From the NCBI RefSeq assembly GCF_027364955.1, contig NZ_DAHXOI010000001.1, positions 248,001-312,000 on the forward strand: a DNA stretch of 64,000 bases, written 5' to 3'. The stretch comes from Ferrimicrobium sp. (GTDB lineage: Bacteria > Actinomycetota > Acidimicrobiia > Acidimicrobiales > Acidimicrobiaceae). Made by a program: the position numbers and the translations under genes. Every line of letters begins with the position of its first letter. Positions within the stretch are counted from its first letter, which is position 1. The notes beneath the pieces were generated by a model. That model was not told the origin of the DNA. It did not search any database and saw only the letters and a list, made by a program, of their open reading frames with translations. Of the stretch, positions 1-8,199 are shown piece after piece.

Positions 1-261
1 GTCCTCTTGTCGGAGGACGCGCTTGCGTGGTCGGTGCCAAACCTCGATATTCAGATCAGCGATGTGAAGTGCTCACATGCCTCCACCGTCGGTCCTATCG
101 ACGAGGAGGAGTTGTTCTACCTCGCCTCAAAGGGTTTTCCGGCCGAGGAGGCTCGACGTACCCTCGCGCGTGCGTTCTTCGCTGACATGGGAGATACTTT
201 TGCGGTTGAACAGCAGCGCCTGCGAGCGGCAGTCGATGAGAAATGGGAGGCAGGGGCGTAA
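1..261 (+). CDS. sufD: SufD, C-terminal part (cut by window edge)
   Basis: The reading frame is open from base 1 and gives 86 residues that match the end of SufD, the scaffold subunit that pairs with SufB and SufC in SUF iron-sulfur cluster assembly. Recognisable are the SufB/SufD C-terminal signature around 'DVKCSHASTVG' and the following 'ELFYLASKGF' helix region. The stop codon TAA overlaps the ATG of the next gene by one base, so the two are translationally coupled. The rest of the protein, and presumably sufB, lies upstream. It could in principle be a SufB end, since the two share this domain, but position just before the Rieske gene and sufC suits SufD. Confidence 0.85.
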   Translation, partial: VLLSEDALAWSVPNLDIQISDVKCSHASTVGPIDEEELFYLASKGFPAEEARRTLARAFFADMGDTFAVEQQRLRAAVDEKWEAGA

Positions 262-599
262 TGGACAAAATTGGCACAACGCGAGATTTTGAAGAAGGCA
301 AGCCGGTGAAGGTTGATTTCAACGGCTTTCCGGTGGTGGTTGTTCGAGTCGATGGTGAACTCTTTGCTATTGGTGATACCTGCTCACATGCCAAATACAG
401 CCTGTCGGAGGGCGAAGTGTATGCAGAGGAGCGTGAGATTGAATGCTGGAAGCACGGCAGCACCTTTTCGCTCCGTGACGGGCACCCAACTTGCTTCCCA
501 GCGACGAAGGCCGTTCCGGTCTTTGAGGTTATCGAGCGGACTGGCGACGTCTTCCTGGAGGCACCCGAAGACAGCAAAATCAACACGAAGAGAAGTTGA
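261..599 (+). CDS. Rieske-type [2Fe-2S] ferredoxin of the SUF operon
   Basis: A 112-residue non-heme ferredoxin. The Rieske ligands are visible as Cys41-x-His43 and Cys62-x-x-His65, which bind one [2Fe-2S] cluster with two Cys and two His. Such small bedroom-size Rieske proteins are common in actinobacterial suf operons between sufD and sufC, where they are thought to carry electrons for cluster assembly; that role is inferred from context. The ATG at 261 overlaps the sufD stop. An in-frame ATG at 243 exists but would add six residues and overlap sufD further, so 261 is preferred. The protein is soluble with no signal peptide. Confidence 0.88.
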   Translation: MDKIGTTRDFEEGKPVKVDFNGFPVVVVRVDGELFAIGDTCSHAKYSLSEGEVYAEEREIECWKHGSTFSLRDGHPTCFPATKAVPVFEVIERTGDVFLEAPEDSKINTKRS

Positions 600-606
600 G
601 GAAAAC

Positions 607-1362
607 ATGGCGTTCTTAGCAATCGATGACCTTCATGTCGCAATCGGTTCCAAGCAGGTACTCCAAGGTGTTGACTTGTCGGTCGACAAGGGTGAAGTCG
701 TCGCGGTGATGGGTCCGAATGGATCGGGGAAAAGTACCCTCGTCTCGACGGTCATGGGTCGCCCCAACTACCAAGTCGTTGGGGGCTCGGTCACGATCGA
801 TGGGGAGGAGATTGCTGGTTGGGCCACCGATGAGCGAGCTCGTCAAGGCATCGCTTTGATCTCTCAGAGCCAACCAGAGATCCCCGGTGTTCGGGTCGAC
901 GAACTGGTGACAGCGATGTACCGCTTCCGTGGCCTTGATCCACAGGGCGTCTCCGAACGCATCGTTGCTGAGGCTGTCGAGCTCTCGCTCGATCAGGCAC
1001 TGCTCAACCGTTGGGTGAACGTTGACCTCTCGGGTGGGGAGAAGAAAAAGCTCGAGACGCTGCTGGTGAGTGCGGTACCGCAGTCATTGGTTATTGGAGA
1101 TGAAATCGACTCTGGCCTCGACATCGATGCATTGCGGGATGTCGCTCGTCGACTTCGACGGCTGAATGAGGAGCAAGGAACTTCGCTGCTCCTGATCACC
1201 CATTACCCTCGTCTCTTGCGTGAGATCAAAGCTGACCGAGTCGTTGTCCTCGTGCGAGGTAAGATTGTCGCCGAAGGCGGTATGGACTTGGCGGTCGAAC
1301 TAGAGCGTTCGGGCTATCAACAGTTTGGTGCTGAACCAGCTGAGCACGCCGCGTTCGACTGA
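607..1362 (+). CDS. sufC: SufC-like ATPase, copy 1
   Basis: A 251-residue ABC ATPase. Walker A is at residues 36-43 (GPNGSGKS), Q-loop Gln87, ABC signature LSGGEKKK at 141-148, Walker B acidic pair Asp165-Glu166 and H-loop His199, followed by the SufC hallmark 'DSGLDIDAL'. SufC powers the SufBCD scaffold. It starts 7 bases after the Rieske stop, behind GTTGAGG. Compared with the second copy at 2882 it differs in the Q-loop region (SQSQPEIPG instead of FQYPEEIPG), in Walker B (VIGDEIDSG instead of AILDETDSG) and in the signature (Lys instead of Arg-Asn after EKK). Position in the sufD operon suggests this copy works with SufBD. Confidence 0.88.
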   Translation: MAFLAIDDLHVAIGSKQVLQGVDLSVDKGEVVAVMGPNGSGKSTLVSTVMGRPNYQVVGGSVTIDGEEIAGWATDERARQGIALISQSQPEIPGVRVDELVTAMYRFRGLDPQGVSERIVAEAVELSLDQALLNRWVNVDLSGGEKKKLETLLVSAVPQSLVIGDEIDSGLDIDALRDVARRLRRLNEEQGTSLLLITHYPRLLREIKADRVVVLVRGKIVAEGGMDLAVELERSGYQQFGAEPAEHAAFD

Positions 1363-1417
1363 ACCAAGCGAGGCTTGACGACTCTTCAAGCAGCCTTGCC
1401 CTGGGAGCTGCGAGCCA

Positions 1418-2563
1418 TCACTGGCTTCCCAGTGAGGCAGTGATCCTATCTCGCAACTTGGTGAGCTCCTCTGGCGCGTTCATGAGTACGGCACCCTCGA
1501 GGCGGTCGTCACGCCGGTAGAGGAAGATCTTGCCGCCCTCGACCTCCTCGACCTCCTCGGTGAGATCGGGACCTGGTACTCCAATCACTTGGAGTAAGAG
1601 ATCGCCTTGATCACTCCATCCAAAGGGGAGTTCCCCATAGGCAACGCGTCTGTTGGCCACGAGCGCCTGGGCCGTGTGGAGGGCGTGGTTGGTAGCTACC
1701 TCAAAGTGCTCAAAGCGCACCGAACGACCATAGAGAGGGTGATCCCAACTGGCGACGTCACCAGCGGCTCCTACTTGCTCAAAACCCTCGACGAGCCCCA
1801 TTTCGTTCACATGGATTCCCTCGTCCTCGGCCAATGGGAGCGCTCCGCCGAGCCACGCAGTGCAGGGCACGACTCCCACCCCTACCACCACAAGGTCGGT
1901 GGGCCAGGACTGTGTTCCGTTACTGACGAGCCGATGGTCTCTCATGGTCTCAAGGTTTGCTGTGCTATTGAGTAGCAGTTCGATATTGCGTTCATGGAGA
2001 TTGTGTTCGACGATGCTGCTGACACGCTGGCCCACGGCACGCGAGAGGAGGTGCGAACTCTGTTCGACGACGGTGACGTTGACGCCCAGACTGCGTGCTG
2101 TGACCGCAACCTCGGCACCGATGAAACCACCACCGATGATGGTGAGGTGACCGATCCGCGTCAGTGCTTCCTTGAGGCGCGTTGCATCTGTCAAGGTTCT
2201 TAGGTAGATGATCGCTTCATCGGGGGCGAACCCTCTGAGTTGGCGAGGCTCGGCGCCGGTTGCCACCACCAGGAGATCAAACGGATAGGCGTTGTCTGCG
2301 GTGAACACCAGTGACTTCGCAAGATCAACACCTACCGCAGGGCTGCCAGAGAGAAACCGGTAGCCTTCGCCACCTCCTCGCAGTCGTACCCGCTGGGCGG
2401 AGACGGTTCCGGCTAAGTAACCCTTGGAAAGGGGCGGACGTTGATAGGGTAGCTCGTCTTCACCGGCGAGCACCGTGATATCAAGCTCCGCATCGAGGCG
2501 ACGAGCTTGGATCGCTGCCCGATGACCGGCGAGTGCCCCTCCGACAACGACGAGGCGACGCAT
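1418..2563 (-). CDS. FAD-dependent ferredoxin reductase (rhodocoxin/putidaredoxin reductase type)
   Basis: A 381-residue flavoprotein of the pyridine-nucleotide-disulfide oxidoreductase superfamily without the redox disulfide. It has an N-terminal FAD-binding GGALAG loop, the 'YQRPPLSKGYL' segment typical of ferredoxin reductases that serve P450 systems, a second Rossmann fold with GGGFIG near residue 144 for NAD(P)H, and a C-terminal 'AAGDVA' FAD contact. It starts 4 bases after the stop of the small ferredoxin gene, so the two form a reductase-ferredoxin electron-transfer module. The pair sits reversed between two sufC genes, which makes a role in supplying electrons for Fe-S assembly possible. 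A P450 or Rieske oxygenase partner elsewhere is an alternative. Confidence 0.85.
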   Translation of the reverse strand: MRRLVVVGGALAGHRAAIQARRLDAELDITVLAGEDELPYQRPPLSKGYLAGTVSAQRVRLRGGGEGYRFLSGSPAVGVDLAKSLVFTADNAYPFDLLVVATGAEPRQLRGFAPDEAIIYLRTLTDATRLKEALTRIGHLTIIGGGFIGAEVAVTARSLGVNVTVVEQSSHLLSRAVGQRVSSIVEHNLHERNIELLLNSTANLETMRDHRLVSNGTQSWPTDLVVVGVGVVPCTAWLGGALPLAEDEGIHVNEMGLVEGFEQVGAAGDVASWDHPLYGRSVRFEHFEVATNHALHTAQALVANRRVAYGELPFGWSDQGDLLLQVIGVPGPDLTEEVEEVEGGKIFLYRRDDRLEGAVLMNAPEELTKLRDRITASLGSQ

Positions 2564-2567
2564 GTCG

Positions 2568-2759
2568 TTAATCGCTCACGCTGATGGCCTGTGTGGGGCA
2601 TTGCGCTTGAGCGGCAAGGACAGCGGCATGGAGATCTTCGGGAGGATTTTCGTTGATGACATAGAGGAACCCATCATCTCGAACCTCGAAAACGGAGGGT
2701 GCAAGCCCCTCACAGACGGCGTTGGACTGACACTTGTCGTAGTCGACTTCAATACGCAT
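2568..2759 (-). CDS. [3Fe-4S]-type ferredoxin
   Basis: A 63-residue acidic ferredoxin. Cysteines lie at 10, 16 and 54, the last in a Cys-Pro pair. The spacing C-x5-C...CP, with Asn13 where a fourth ligand would sit, is the pattern of single-cluster [3Fe-4S] ferredoxins used with actinobacterial P450s and related oxygenases. GGGGTG lies six bases before the ATG. It is the first gene of a two-gene reversed unit with the ferredoxin reductase and is divergent from the sufC copy 2 operon. Confidence 0.88.
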   Translation of the reverse strand: MRIEVDYDKCQSNAVCEGLAPSVFEVRDDGFLYVINENPPEDLHAAVLAAQAQCPTQAISVSD

Positions 2760-2847
2760 CGTTCACCCCACTTTTTGGCACAAGTTCGGAGTTGAGTCTA
2801 TCAGGTAGGACTTTCGCACAGTCCTCGCTTGGTCCTCAATTGCACTA

Positions 2848-2875
2848 TTGGGATAGGGTTAATTGCTACTAGACT
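2848..2875 (+). promoter_or_regulatory. Promoter of the sufC2-sufS-sufU operon (probably leaderless)
   Basis: TTGGGA (2848-2853), a 16-base spacer and TAGACT (2870-2875) resemble sigma-70 -35 and -10 boxes. The GTG start of sufC2 begins at 2882, six bases after the -10 box, so transcription would start at or next to the start codon. No Shine-Dalgarno sequence precedes the GTG. Confidence 0.5.
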
Positions 2876-2881
2876 GGCGTT

Positions 2882-3637
2882 GTGACTGTTCCATCATTGT
2901 TTGAAGCCCGGGATCTATGGGTATCGGCCGCTGGTACTACGATTTTGAAGGGTTTTTCGATCGCTGTTGCTCCGGGTGAGTTGCATGTGATCATGGGTCC
3001 CAACGGATCTGGTAAGTCAAGCTTTGCGAACGCGATCATGGGGAGTGCTGATTACCACATCGATAGCGGGCAGGTCGTCTTCAAAGGGGTCGATATTAGC
3101 GCCCTCCCGGTTGATGAACGAGCAAAAGAGGGTATCTTTTTGGCTTTTCAGTATCCCGAGGAGATTCCTGGCGTCTCGGTGATTCAGTTCCTTCGTCAGG
3201 CTCTGCAGGCGCGACGCGGGGCTGATGTATCAGCGATCGAGGTACGTTTTGACCTTCTTGAGTGGTTAGAGCGTCTAGGACTTGACCCCTCCTTTGCGTC
3301 ACGCTACTTGAATGAGGGGTTCTCTGGAGGCGAGAAGAAGCGGAACGAGATTATCCAGATGGCGATGATGCAACCCGAGCTAGCCATTCTGGACGAGACC
3401 GATTCAGGGCTTGACATCGATGCCTTGCGCACGGTGGCTCGTGGTATCGAGACGGTTCGAGAGGCGAAGCAGGAGATGGGTGTCATTCTGATCACCCATT
3501 ATCAGCGCATTTTGGATTGGCTCACCCCCACGACCGTTCATGTCGCGGTCGATGGCCGAATCGTTGGATCCGGTGGCATGGAGTTGGTGGAGGATCTAGA
3601 ACGAGAGGGATATCAAAAGTGGCGAGTGTCAAAGTAA
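2882..3637 (+). CDS. sufC: SufC ATPase, copy 2
   Basis: A 251-residue ABC ATPase that fits canonical SufC closely: Walker A GPNGSGKS at 39-46, Q-loop Gln90 in 'AFQYPEEIPG', signature FSGGEKKR at 147-154, catalytic Asp171-Glu172 followed by 'TDSGLDIDA', H-loop His206. It starts with GTG, has no ribosome-binding site, and is the first gene of an operon with sufS and sufU. Having a second SufC only 1.5 kb from the first, with no SufB or SufD of its own here, is unusual. It is not a recent duplicate, because the two proteins differ across most of their length outside the ABC motifs. Confidence 0.9.
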   Translation: MTVPSLFEARDLWVSAAGTTILKGFSIAVAPGELHVIMGPNGSGKSSFANAIMGSADYHIDSGQVVFKGVDISALPVDERAKEGIFLAFQYPEEIPGVSVIQFLRQALQARRGADVSAIEVRFDLLEWLERLGLDPSFASRYLNEGFSGGEKKRNEIIQMAMMQPELAILDETDSGLDIDALRTVARGIETVREAKQEMGVILITHYQRILDWLTPTTVHVAVDGRIVGSGGMELVEDLEREGYQKWRVSK

Positions 3638-4869
3638 CGGATCAGTTCAGCGAGCTCCGGAAGGATTTCCCTATTTTTGCCGATATCCAGGCGAGTCGGC
3701 CGTTTTACTATCTTGATTCTGCGGCATCGTCGCAGCGACCAGCGGTGGTGATCGATACCATGAGTCAGTACTATCGCCACTCGCATGCCAATGTGCACCG
3801 AGGAGTCTACGGCTTGGCTGAAGAGGCCACCGGGATCTATGAGGCCGCTCGGAGGCACCTTGGCAGATTCATCGGTGCAAGCGATCCTGAGCGAGAGATC
3901 GTCTTTACCAAGAATGCCACCGAGGCGCTCAACTTGGTCGCGCAGGGTCTTGGGCGTGTCTTGCTGACACCGGATAGCCACGTGCTCCTCACGGAGATGG
4001 AGCACCATGCCAATCTGGTGCCGTGGATGATCCTGCAAGAGCAGCTCGGTTTTACCATCGAGTATCTTCCCTTTGATGCCGAGGGGTTGCTGGTGCTTGA
4101 CAACTTGGATGCACTCCTGGAGCGTGCGAGCATCCTTGGTGTTACCCTGATGTCGAATGTGCTTGGAACGTTGAATCCGATTGCCGCGTTGAGCGAGCGA
4201 GCACATGAACACGGTGTACTGGTGGTTGGCGACGGTGCACAGTTCGTACCCCACTTTGCTACGGATGTCCGTCAGCTTGGCGTCGATTGTCTAGCCATTA
4301 CTGGTCATAAAATGCTCGCTCCCACTGGGATCGGCGCACTTTGGGCAAAAGCGGAGATCCTTGAACGTATGCAACCATTCCTTGGTGGTGGTGAGATGAT
4401 CGCTGATGTGCGACTCGATGGTTTCAGTGCTGGTGAGATCCCGCATAAATTCGAGGCTGGCACTCCCCCGATCGCAGAGGCTGCGGGCTGGGATGTCGCT
4501 TTGGACTATCTTGAGATGGTTGGGATGGACGCCATCACCAACCACGATCGCCGGCTCACGAGCTACGCGATGACGCAGATGCGCGAGAGGCTCGACGATC
4601 GTATCAGAATCTTTGGCCCGCAAGACGTGACCAAACGAGGGGGTGTTCTCTCCTTTGAGCTCACTGACGTTCACCCTCACGACGTCGCCCAGGTCCTCGA
4701 TCAACATGGGGTTTGTGTGCGCGCTGGACATCACTGTGCGAAGCCGCTCATGCGTGAGTTGGGGGTAGGGGCTACGGCTAGGGCCTCGTTCTACCTCTAC
4801 AACGACGAGCGAGATGTTGATGCATTGATCGATGCATTGATCGACGCCTATGAGCTGTTTCACGGTTAG
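3619..4869 (+). CDS. sufS: SufS cysteine desulfurase
   Basis: A 416-residue PLP-dependent class V aminotransferase-fold enzyme that takes sulfur from cysteine for Fe-S assembly. PLP lysine is Lys231 in 'ITGHKMLAP'; the catalytic persulfide Cys373 lies in 'RAGHHCAKP', followed by the SufS-type 'ATARASFYLYN'. The GTG at 3619 overlaps the sufC2 end by 19 bases and has GAGAGGGA about 8 bases upstream; longer in-frame starts inside sufC2 encode no conserved sequence. The C-terminus contains a perfect 12-base duplication (GATGCATTGATC, near 4820-4845) that repeats Asp-Ala-Leu-Ile. It works with SufU, encoded 8 bases downstream, as sulfur acceptor. Confidence 0.92.
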   Translation: MASVKVTDQFSELRKDFPIFADIQASRPFYYLDSAASSQRPAVVIDTMSQYYRHSHANVHRGVYGLAEEATGIYEAARRHLGRFIGASDPEREIVFTKNATEALNLVAQGLGRVLLTPDSHVLLTEMEHHANLVPWMILQEQLGFTIEYLPFDAEGLLVLDNLDALLERASILGVTLMSNVLGTLNPIAALSERAHEHGVLVVGDGAQFVPHFATDVRQLGVDCLAITGHKMLAPTGIGALWAKAEILERMQPFLGGGEMIADVRLDGFSAGEIPHKFEAGTPPIAEAAGWDVALDYLEMVGMDAITNHDRRLTSYAMTQMRERLDDRIRIFGPQDVTKRGGVLSFELTDVHPHDVAQVLDQHGVCVRAGHHCAKPLMRELGVGATARASFYLYNDERDVDALIDALIDAYELFHG

Positions 4870-4877
4870 GAGTGACG

Positions 4878-5333
4878 ATGAACGATTTAGACGATCTGTA
4901 TCGCGAAATTATCCTTGATCACTATAAGAATCCCCGTAATCAGGGAGTGCTTGAGGGACCGACGGTCCATGCTGAAGAGGGCTTCAATCCACTGTGTGGC
5001 GACGAGGTGAAAATCTATGTGCAAGTTGAGGATGGTGTCGTTCAGGACATCAAGATCACTGGCCAAGGTTGTTCTATCTCCCGATCATCGGCTTCACTGA
5101 TGTCACAGGCGGTCAAGGGGCAGTCCATTGCTGAGGTAAAGGCGACGGTGAGCCGTTTCAAGCGAATGATTACTGTCGAGGAGACCGATGGCGAGCCAGA
5201 GCCAGTTGACCTGAGGGTCGTTGGTGAATTGGCTGCGCTGCAAGGGGTCGTGAAGTTCCCGGTTCGGATCAAGTGCGCGACGTTGCCGTGGAACACCCTG
5301 ATGCTCGCGTTGGAAGCGGCACAACTCGGTTAA
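4878..5333 (+). CDS. sufU: SufU sulfur-transfer protein
   Basis: A 151-residue IscU-fold protein that accepts persulfide sulfur from SufS. The zinc/sulfur ligands are Cys40, Asp42, Cys65 and Cys133, and the insert between residues 98 and 120 that separates SufU from IscU is present. The ATG at 4878 has GGAG five bases upstream; a GTG at 4872 is in frame but lies inside that site. It is the last gene of the sufC2-sufS-sufU operon. Confidence 0.92.
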   Translation: MNDLDDLYREIILDHYKNPRNQGVLEGPTVHAEEGFNPLCGDEVKIYVQVEDGVVQDIKITGQGCSISRSSASLMSQAVKGQSIAEVKATVSRFKRMITVEETDGEPEPVDLRVVGELAALQGVVKFPVRIKCATLPWNTLMLALEAAQLG

Positions 5334-5343
5334 GGCCTAGGGC

Positions 5344-5375
5344 GAGCCGCTCTCTATCGGAGGAAGGCGCGGCTC
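5344..5375. terminator. Possible terminator hairpin between sufU and the reversed operon
   Basis: Perfect 7-bp inverted repeat GAGCCGC (5344-5350) and GCGGCTC (5369-5375) with an 18-base loop, placed between the convergent ends of sufU (5333) and the phosphodiester glycosidase gene (5402). There is only a short T-rich stretch after it, so it is a weak intrinsic terminator at best, possibly serving both strands. Confidence 0.35.
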
Positions 5376-5401
5376 CCTTTGTGTCGAAGGGGATCCTTAC
5401 C

Positions 5402-6595
5402 TTAGAGCGGGTTCTTACGGGCGACGACGGCGACAAAGTCCCTTGCTGTTCCCTCAAAGTACCGTTGTGGCGGTCGTTCCATGTTGTAGACCAACCGATA
5501 ACCATTCGTTGGGCTTGCGGGTGCACCGAGCGTGTGGTTGAAATAGAAGAAGTTCGTCCATGCGGAGTTGATATCAAGCTCCATAGCGTTTACGGCACCG
5601 GCTCGTTGGAGCAGGCGAGCAAGGGATGGGACGGAGAGTCCTGGCCCACTGACGTAGACGATGGCACCATTGGAGGTGACGCCCACTCCTGATCGCCAGA
5701 CGAGCACTTGATTGCCCACGGTGGTGCCCCAGACCTGGTAGTTTGAGGAGTAGACCACGGGATTGATCTTTCCCGACTCCACGAGTGGAACGAGGTTCTG
5801 TCGCACGACCTTGATCGATGAGGGAACATTCTGGCCATGGGTCCATTGCTCGACGGTCGCCGTACCTTGGGCGTTGACGACGAAGGAGGCAGCTCCATTT
5901 CGTAGCGGGACTGCCATGCGACCATAGGCGTAGTATCCACCCTGTGCATCGCTCATACGAAACCCTGAGTTGAAGGCTGCGACAAGGTTGTTTGCCTGCG
6001 ATCCTTGGATCGGCGCCATGTAGGGCCAGGCCCCTCCGCCCGGGGGTTCTTGGGCGCCGGCGTACTGGAGGAAGCTCACCAGATGGGGGTCCATCCAGGC
6101 AACACCCGCCACGAGCGAGGTGTGCACCTTGTCAGGTCGCATCAGGGTGACATAGAGGGCCGGGGAGCCATCGATCAGTGGGCCCTCTGGGGTCCACTGT
6201 CCCTCATGGGGCAACGGTGGACTTGCGATAGGGGTGATGGCTTTTGGCGCGGGGAGGATCTTCGAGGTAGCCGTCACCTGACTCTGCCGTACACTGGCCA
6301 CTGGTCGTAGTGAACCTTTCGGTGGTTCCCCACCGACTGCTGGCTGATGGGTTGTGTACCAGATATTCTCAGCGGTTTGGACGATGCTCGCACCACCGTT
6401 TCCGCGAACCCACTCCACAAACTTGACGCCCAGGCTGGCAGATCCGGGCGCACCTAGTGCGCTGATCATGCCGACACCTCCGTAGCCCCCAGCGACGACC
6501 ACTCCGGCTACGGCAATGGCTCGAACGCGACGATAGGCGAGTGAGTGTCGCTTGGGTTGTTGCTTCACAGTTGGTGTTTGCAAAAGTTGTGTCAA
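5402..6595 (-). CDS. Membrane-anchored phosphodiester glycosidase (NAGPA / DUF2233 family)
   Basis: A 397-residue protein with one N-terminal membrane segment at about residues 27-48 and an extracytoplasmic C-terminal domain from about 165. 'AFNSGFRMSDAQGGYY' near residue 210 and 'NAMELDINSAWTNFF' near 340 match the phosphodiester glycosidase family, which in other bacteria cleaves GlcNAc phosphodiesters, for example in wall glycopolymers or exopolysaccharide. The substrate here is unknown. Translation starts with TTG overlapping the stop of the histidine kinase gene (TTGA), and no better start precedes the membrane segment. Cotranscription with the two-component genes suggests it belongs to an envelope response. 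Confidence 0.78.
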   Translation of the reverse strand: MTQLLQTPTVKQQPKRHSLAYRRVRAIAVAGVVVAGGYGGVGMISALGAPGSASLGVKFVEWVRGNGGASIVQTAENIWYTTHQPAVGGEPPKGSLRPVASVRQSQVTATSKILPAPKAITPIASPPLPHEGQWTPEGPLIDGSPALYVTLMRPDKVHTSLVAGVAWMDPHLVSFLQYAGAQEPPGGGAWPYMAPIQGSQANNLVAAFNSGFRMSDAQGGYYAYGRMAVPLRNGAASFVVNAQGTATVEQWTHGQNVPSSIKVVRQNLVPLVESGKINPVVYSSNYQVWGTTVGNQVLVWRSGVGVTSNGAIVYVSGPGLSVPSLARLLQRAGAVNAMELDINSAWTNFFYFNHTLGAPASPTNGYRLVYNMERPPQRYFEGTARDFVAVVARKNPL

Positions 6596-8175
6596 ACCTT
6601 TTCCTTTAATGGTGTTGCTGATGGTAGAACGTTAGCCGCCTCCGATGGTACCTGGTCTTGCGCGAGGATCGGCAACTGCACCCGAAAGTACGCTCCGCCA
6701 AGATCAGAACTCCCGACCATGACAGTGCCTTCGAGCAGTTCGACCAAACTACGCACGATTGGCAGACCGAGACCTGATCCACCTTGGAGGCGGCTTCTTG
6801 CGGGATCCAGACGAGTGAAGCGCTCGAAGATGGCGTCCCTTCGTTCCAGGGGGATGCCTGGACCGTCGTCGCCGACCGTAAAGATGGCGGATGGTCCAGT
6901 CGTCGAGGCGGTCACCGCCACGGTTGTTCGCGCGTAACGGACGGCGTTTTCGATGAGGTTGCGCACAATGCTGCGGATCTGTTCGGGATCGCCCAGTAGT
7001 CGCACTGCGCTGACGCGAGACATATCGATATTGACTCCAGGATGGGTCCGGCGAATACGATGAACCTCGTCTCGGCAGAGTTCATCAAGGTCGACCGTGA
7101 CCCGAACTGCCTGCACCCTGGCCTCTGCTTTTGCGAGCGTGAGTAGGTCTTCGATCAGACGTTGCATGCGTTCGCTCTCCCTAAGGGCGATGCCCGCGGT
7201 CTGTTGCCAATCGGTTAACTCGCTGTGGAGGAGCCCGACCTCAAGAGAGGCACGTAGGGCTGAGAGCGGGCTTTTGAGCTCGTGAGATGCATCCGCGATA
7301 AACTGTTTTTGCTGCTCGGCGGCGGCATCGAGTCGTCCCAACATGGAGTTCATGGTTGCGGCGAGTCGTGCTATCTCATCGTCGCCTTCGGGTTGGAAGA
7401 CTCGGTTGGATAAGTTCAGAGCGGTGATCTCCTCTACATCGCGTCGTATCTGGTCGACTGGAGCAAGGGCTCGGCGACTCAGAATCCAGGTGGAGATGGC
7501 GACGACTGCCAAGATGATGGGGTATACGATGAAAAACTCACGTTTTAAGGCCGCCACCGAAGCGTCTACGGAGGAGAGGGATGCGATGGTGTAGACGTAG
7601 AAGGTCGTCGGTTTGCCGTTTGACCCCGCCATCAGATGGCTGTCGCTGGCCGGCTTGGATCTTGAAATTACGCCGACGAGGAAGGTCGGCACCTGCACCT
7701 GATCAGCAACAAAAACTGTGTGGCGATCTACGTTACCGTTGATTGCCAGACGGTTGGCGCGAGCGGAGTCTTCGGTCCGTACGATACCTCGGGTTGGTAC
7801 CGCTTGGGGGGGGCGCAGGGCTTTCGCCCCTTTTAAGTTTGGTGAGTACGCAATGACCGTACCGTGGCTGGACACGACCTGGGCGGCAAGGTCACCCCGT
7901 GGGATGGGCAATGGGTTGGGCAGGTGCCCATCGCGAACGAGGAGGACGATGTCGTCAGCTTCGTTTTTTGCCGTGTTCACTACGTTACGCGTCAACGCAG
8001 CCCGCAAGGTAAGCGCCACCGCGATGAAGGCCGCCAGGAGTACTAAGCCGACGACGACAGTAGCGGCGATGGTGGTGCGCTTCCGCACCGATGCGAGCTG
8101 ACGTCCGACCCAACGAAGCGGAGGGAACTGCGTTCTCGAGACGTGATTGAGTTTCTCCATCGAGGCCAGTTTCAA
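6592..8175 (-). CDS. Sensor histidine kinase (HAMP, HisKA, HATPase)
   Basis: A 527-residue membrane kinase. Segments at about 34-58 and 214-233 flank an extracytoplasmic sensor of about 155 residues with no recognised domain. A HAMP region follows (about 234-286), then the H-box 'ASHELKSPLSALR' with phosphoacceptor His298, the N-box 'NLIENAVRYA', the G1 box 'GDDGPGIP' and a G2 region 'GGSGLGL'. It starts 24 bases after the response regulator and ends overlapping the glycosidase start. The TTG at 8175 has CGGGGGTC upstream; an ATG at 8160 is a possible shorter start. It is a typical actinobacterial partner of an OmpR-family regulator; the stimulus is unknown. Confidence 0.9.
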   Translation of the reverse strand: MKLASMEKLNHVSRTQFPPLRWVGRQLASVRKRTTIAATVVVGLVLLAAFIAVALTLRAALTRNVVNTAKNEADDIVLLVRDGHLPNPLPIPRGDLAAQVVSSHGTVIAYSPNLKGAKALRPPQAVPTRGIVRTEDSARANRLAINGNVDRHTVFVADQVQVPTFLVGVISRSKPASDSHLMAGSNGKPTTFYVYTIASLSSVDASVAALKREFFIVYPIILAVVAISTWILSRRALAPVDQIRRDVEEITALNLSNRVFQPEGDDEIARLAATMNSMLGRLDAAAEQQKQFIADASHELKSPLSALRASLEVGLLHSELTDWQQTAGIALRESERMQRLIEDLLTLAKAEARVQAVRVTVDLDELCRDEVHRIRRTHPGVNIDMSRVSAVRLLGDPEQIRSIVRNLIENAVRYARTTVAVTASTTGPSAIFTVGDDGPGIPLERRDAIFERFTRLDPARSRLQGGSGLGLPIVRSLVELLEGTVMVGSSDLGGAYFRVQLPILAQDQVPSEAANVLPSATPLKEKV

Positions 8176-8199
8176 GGGTGCTGACCCCCGGTGTGAAGT

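Noticed and set aside
3613-4254. 213-codon minus-strand frame opposite sufS
   Set aside because: Lies fully within a clear SufS gene and shows no family resemblance or ribosome-binding site.
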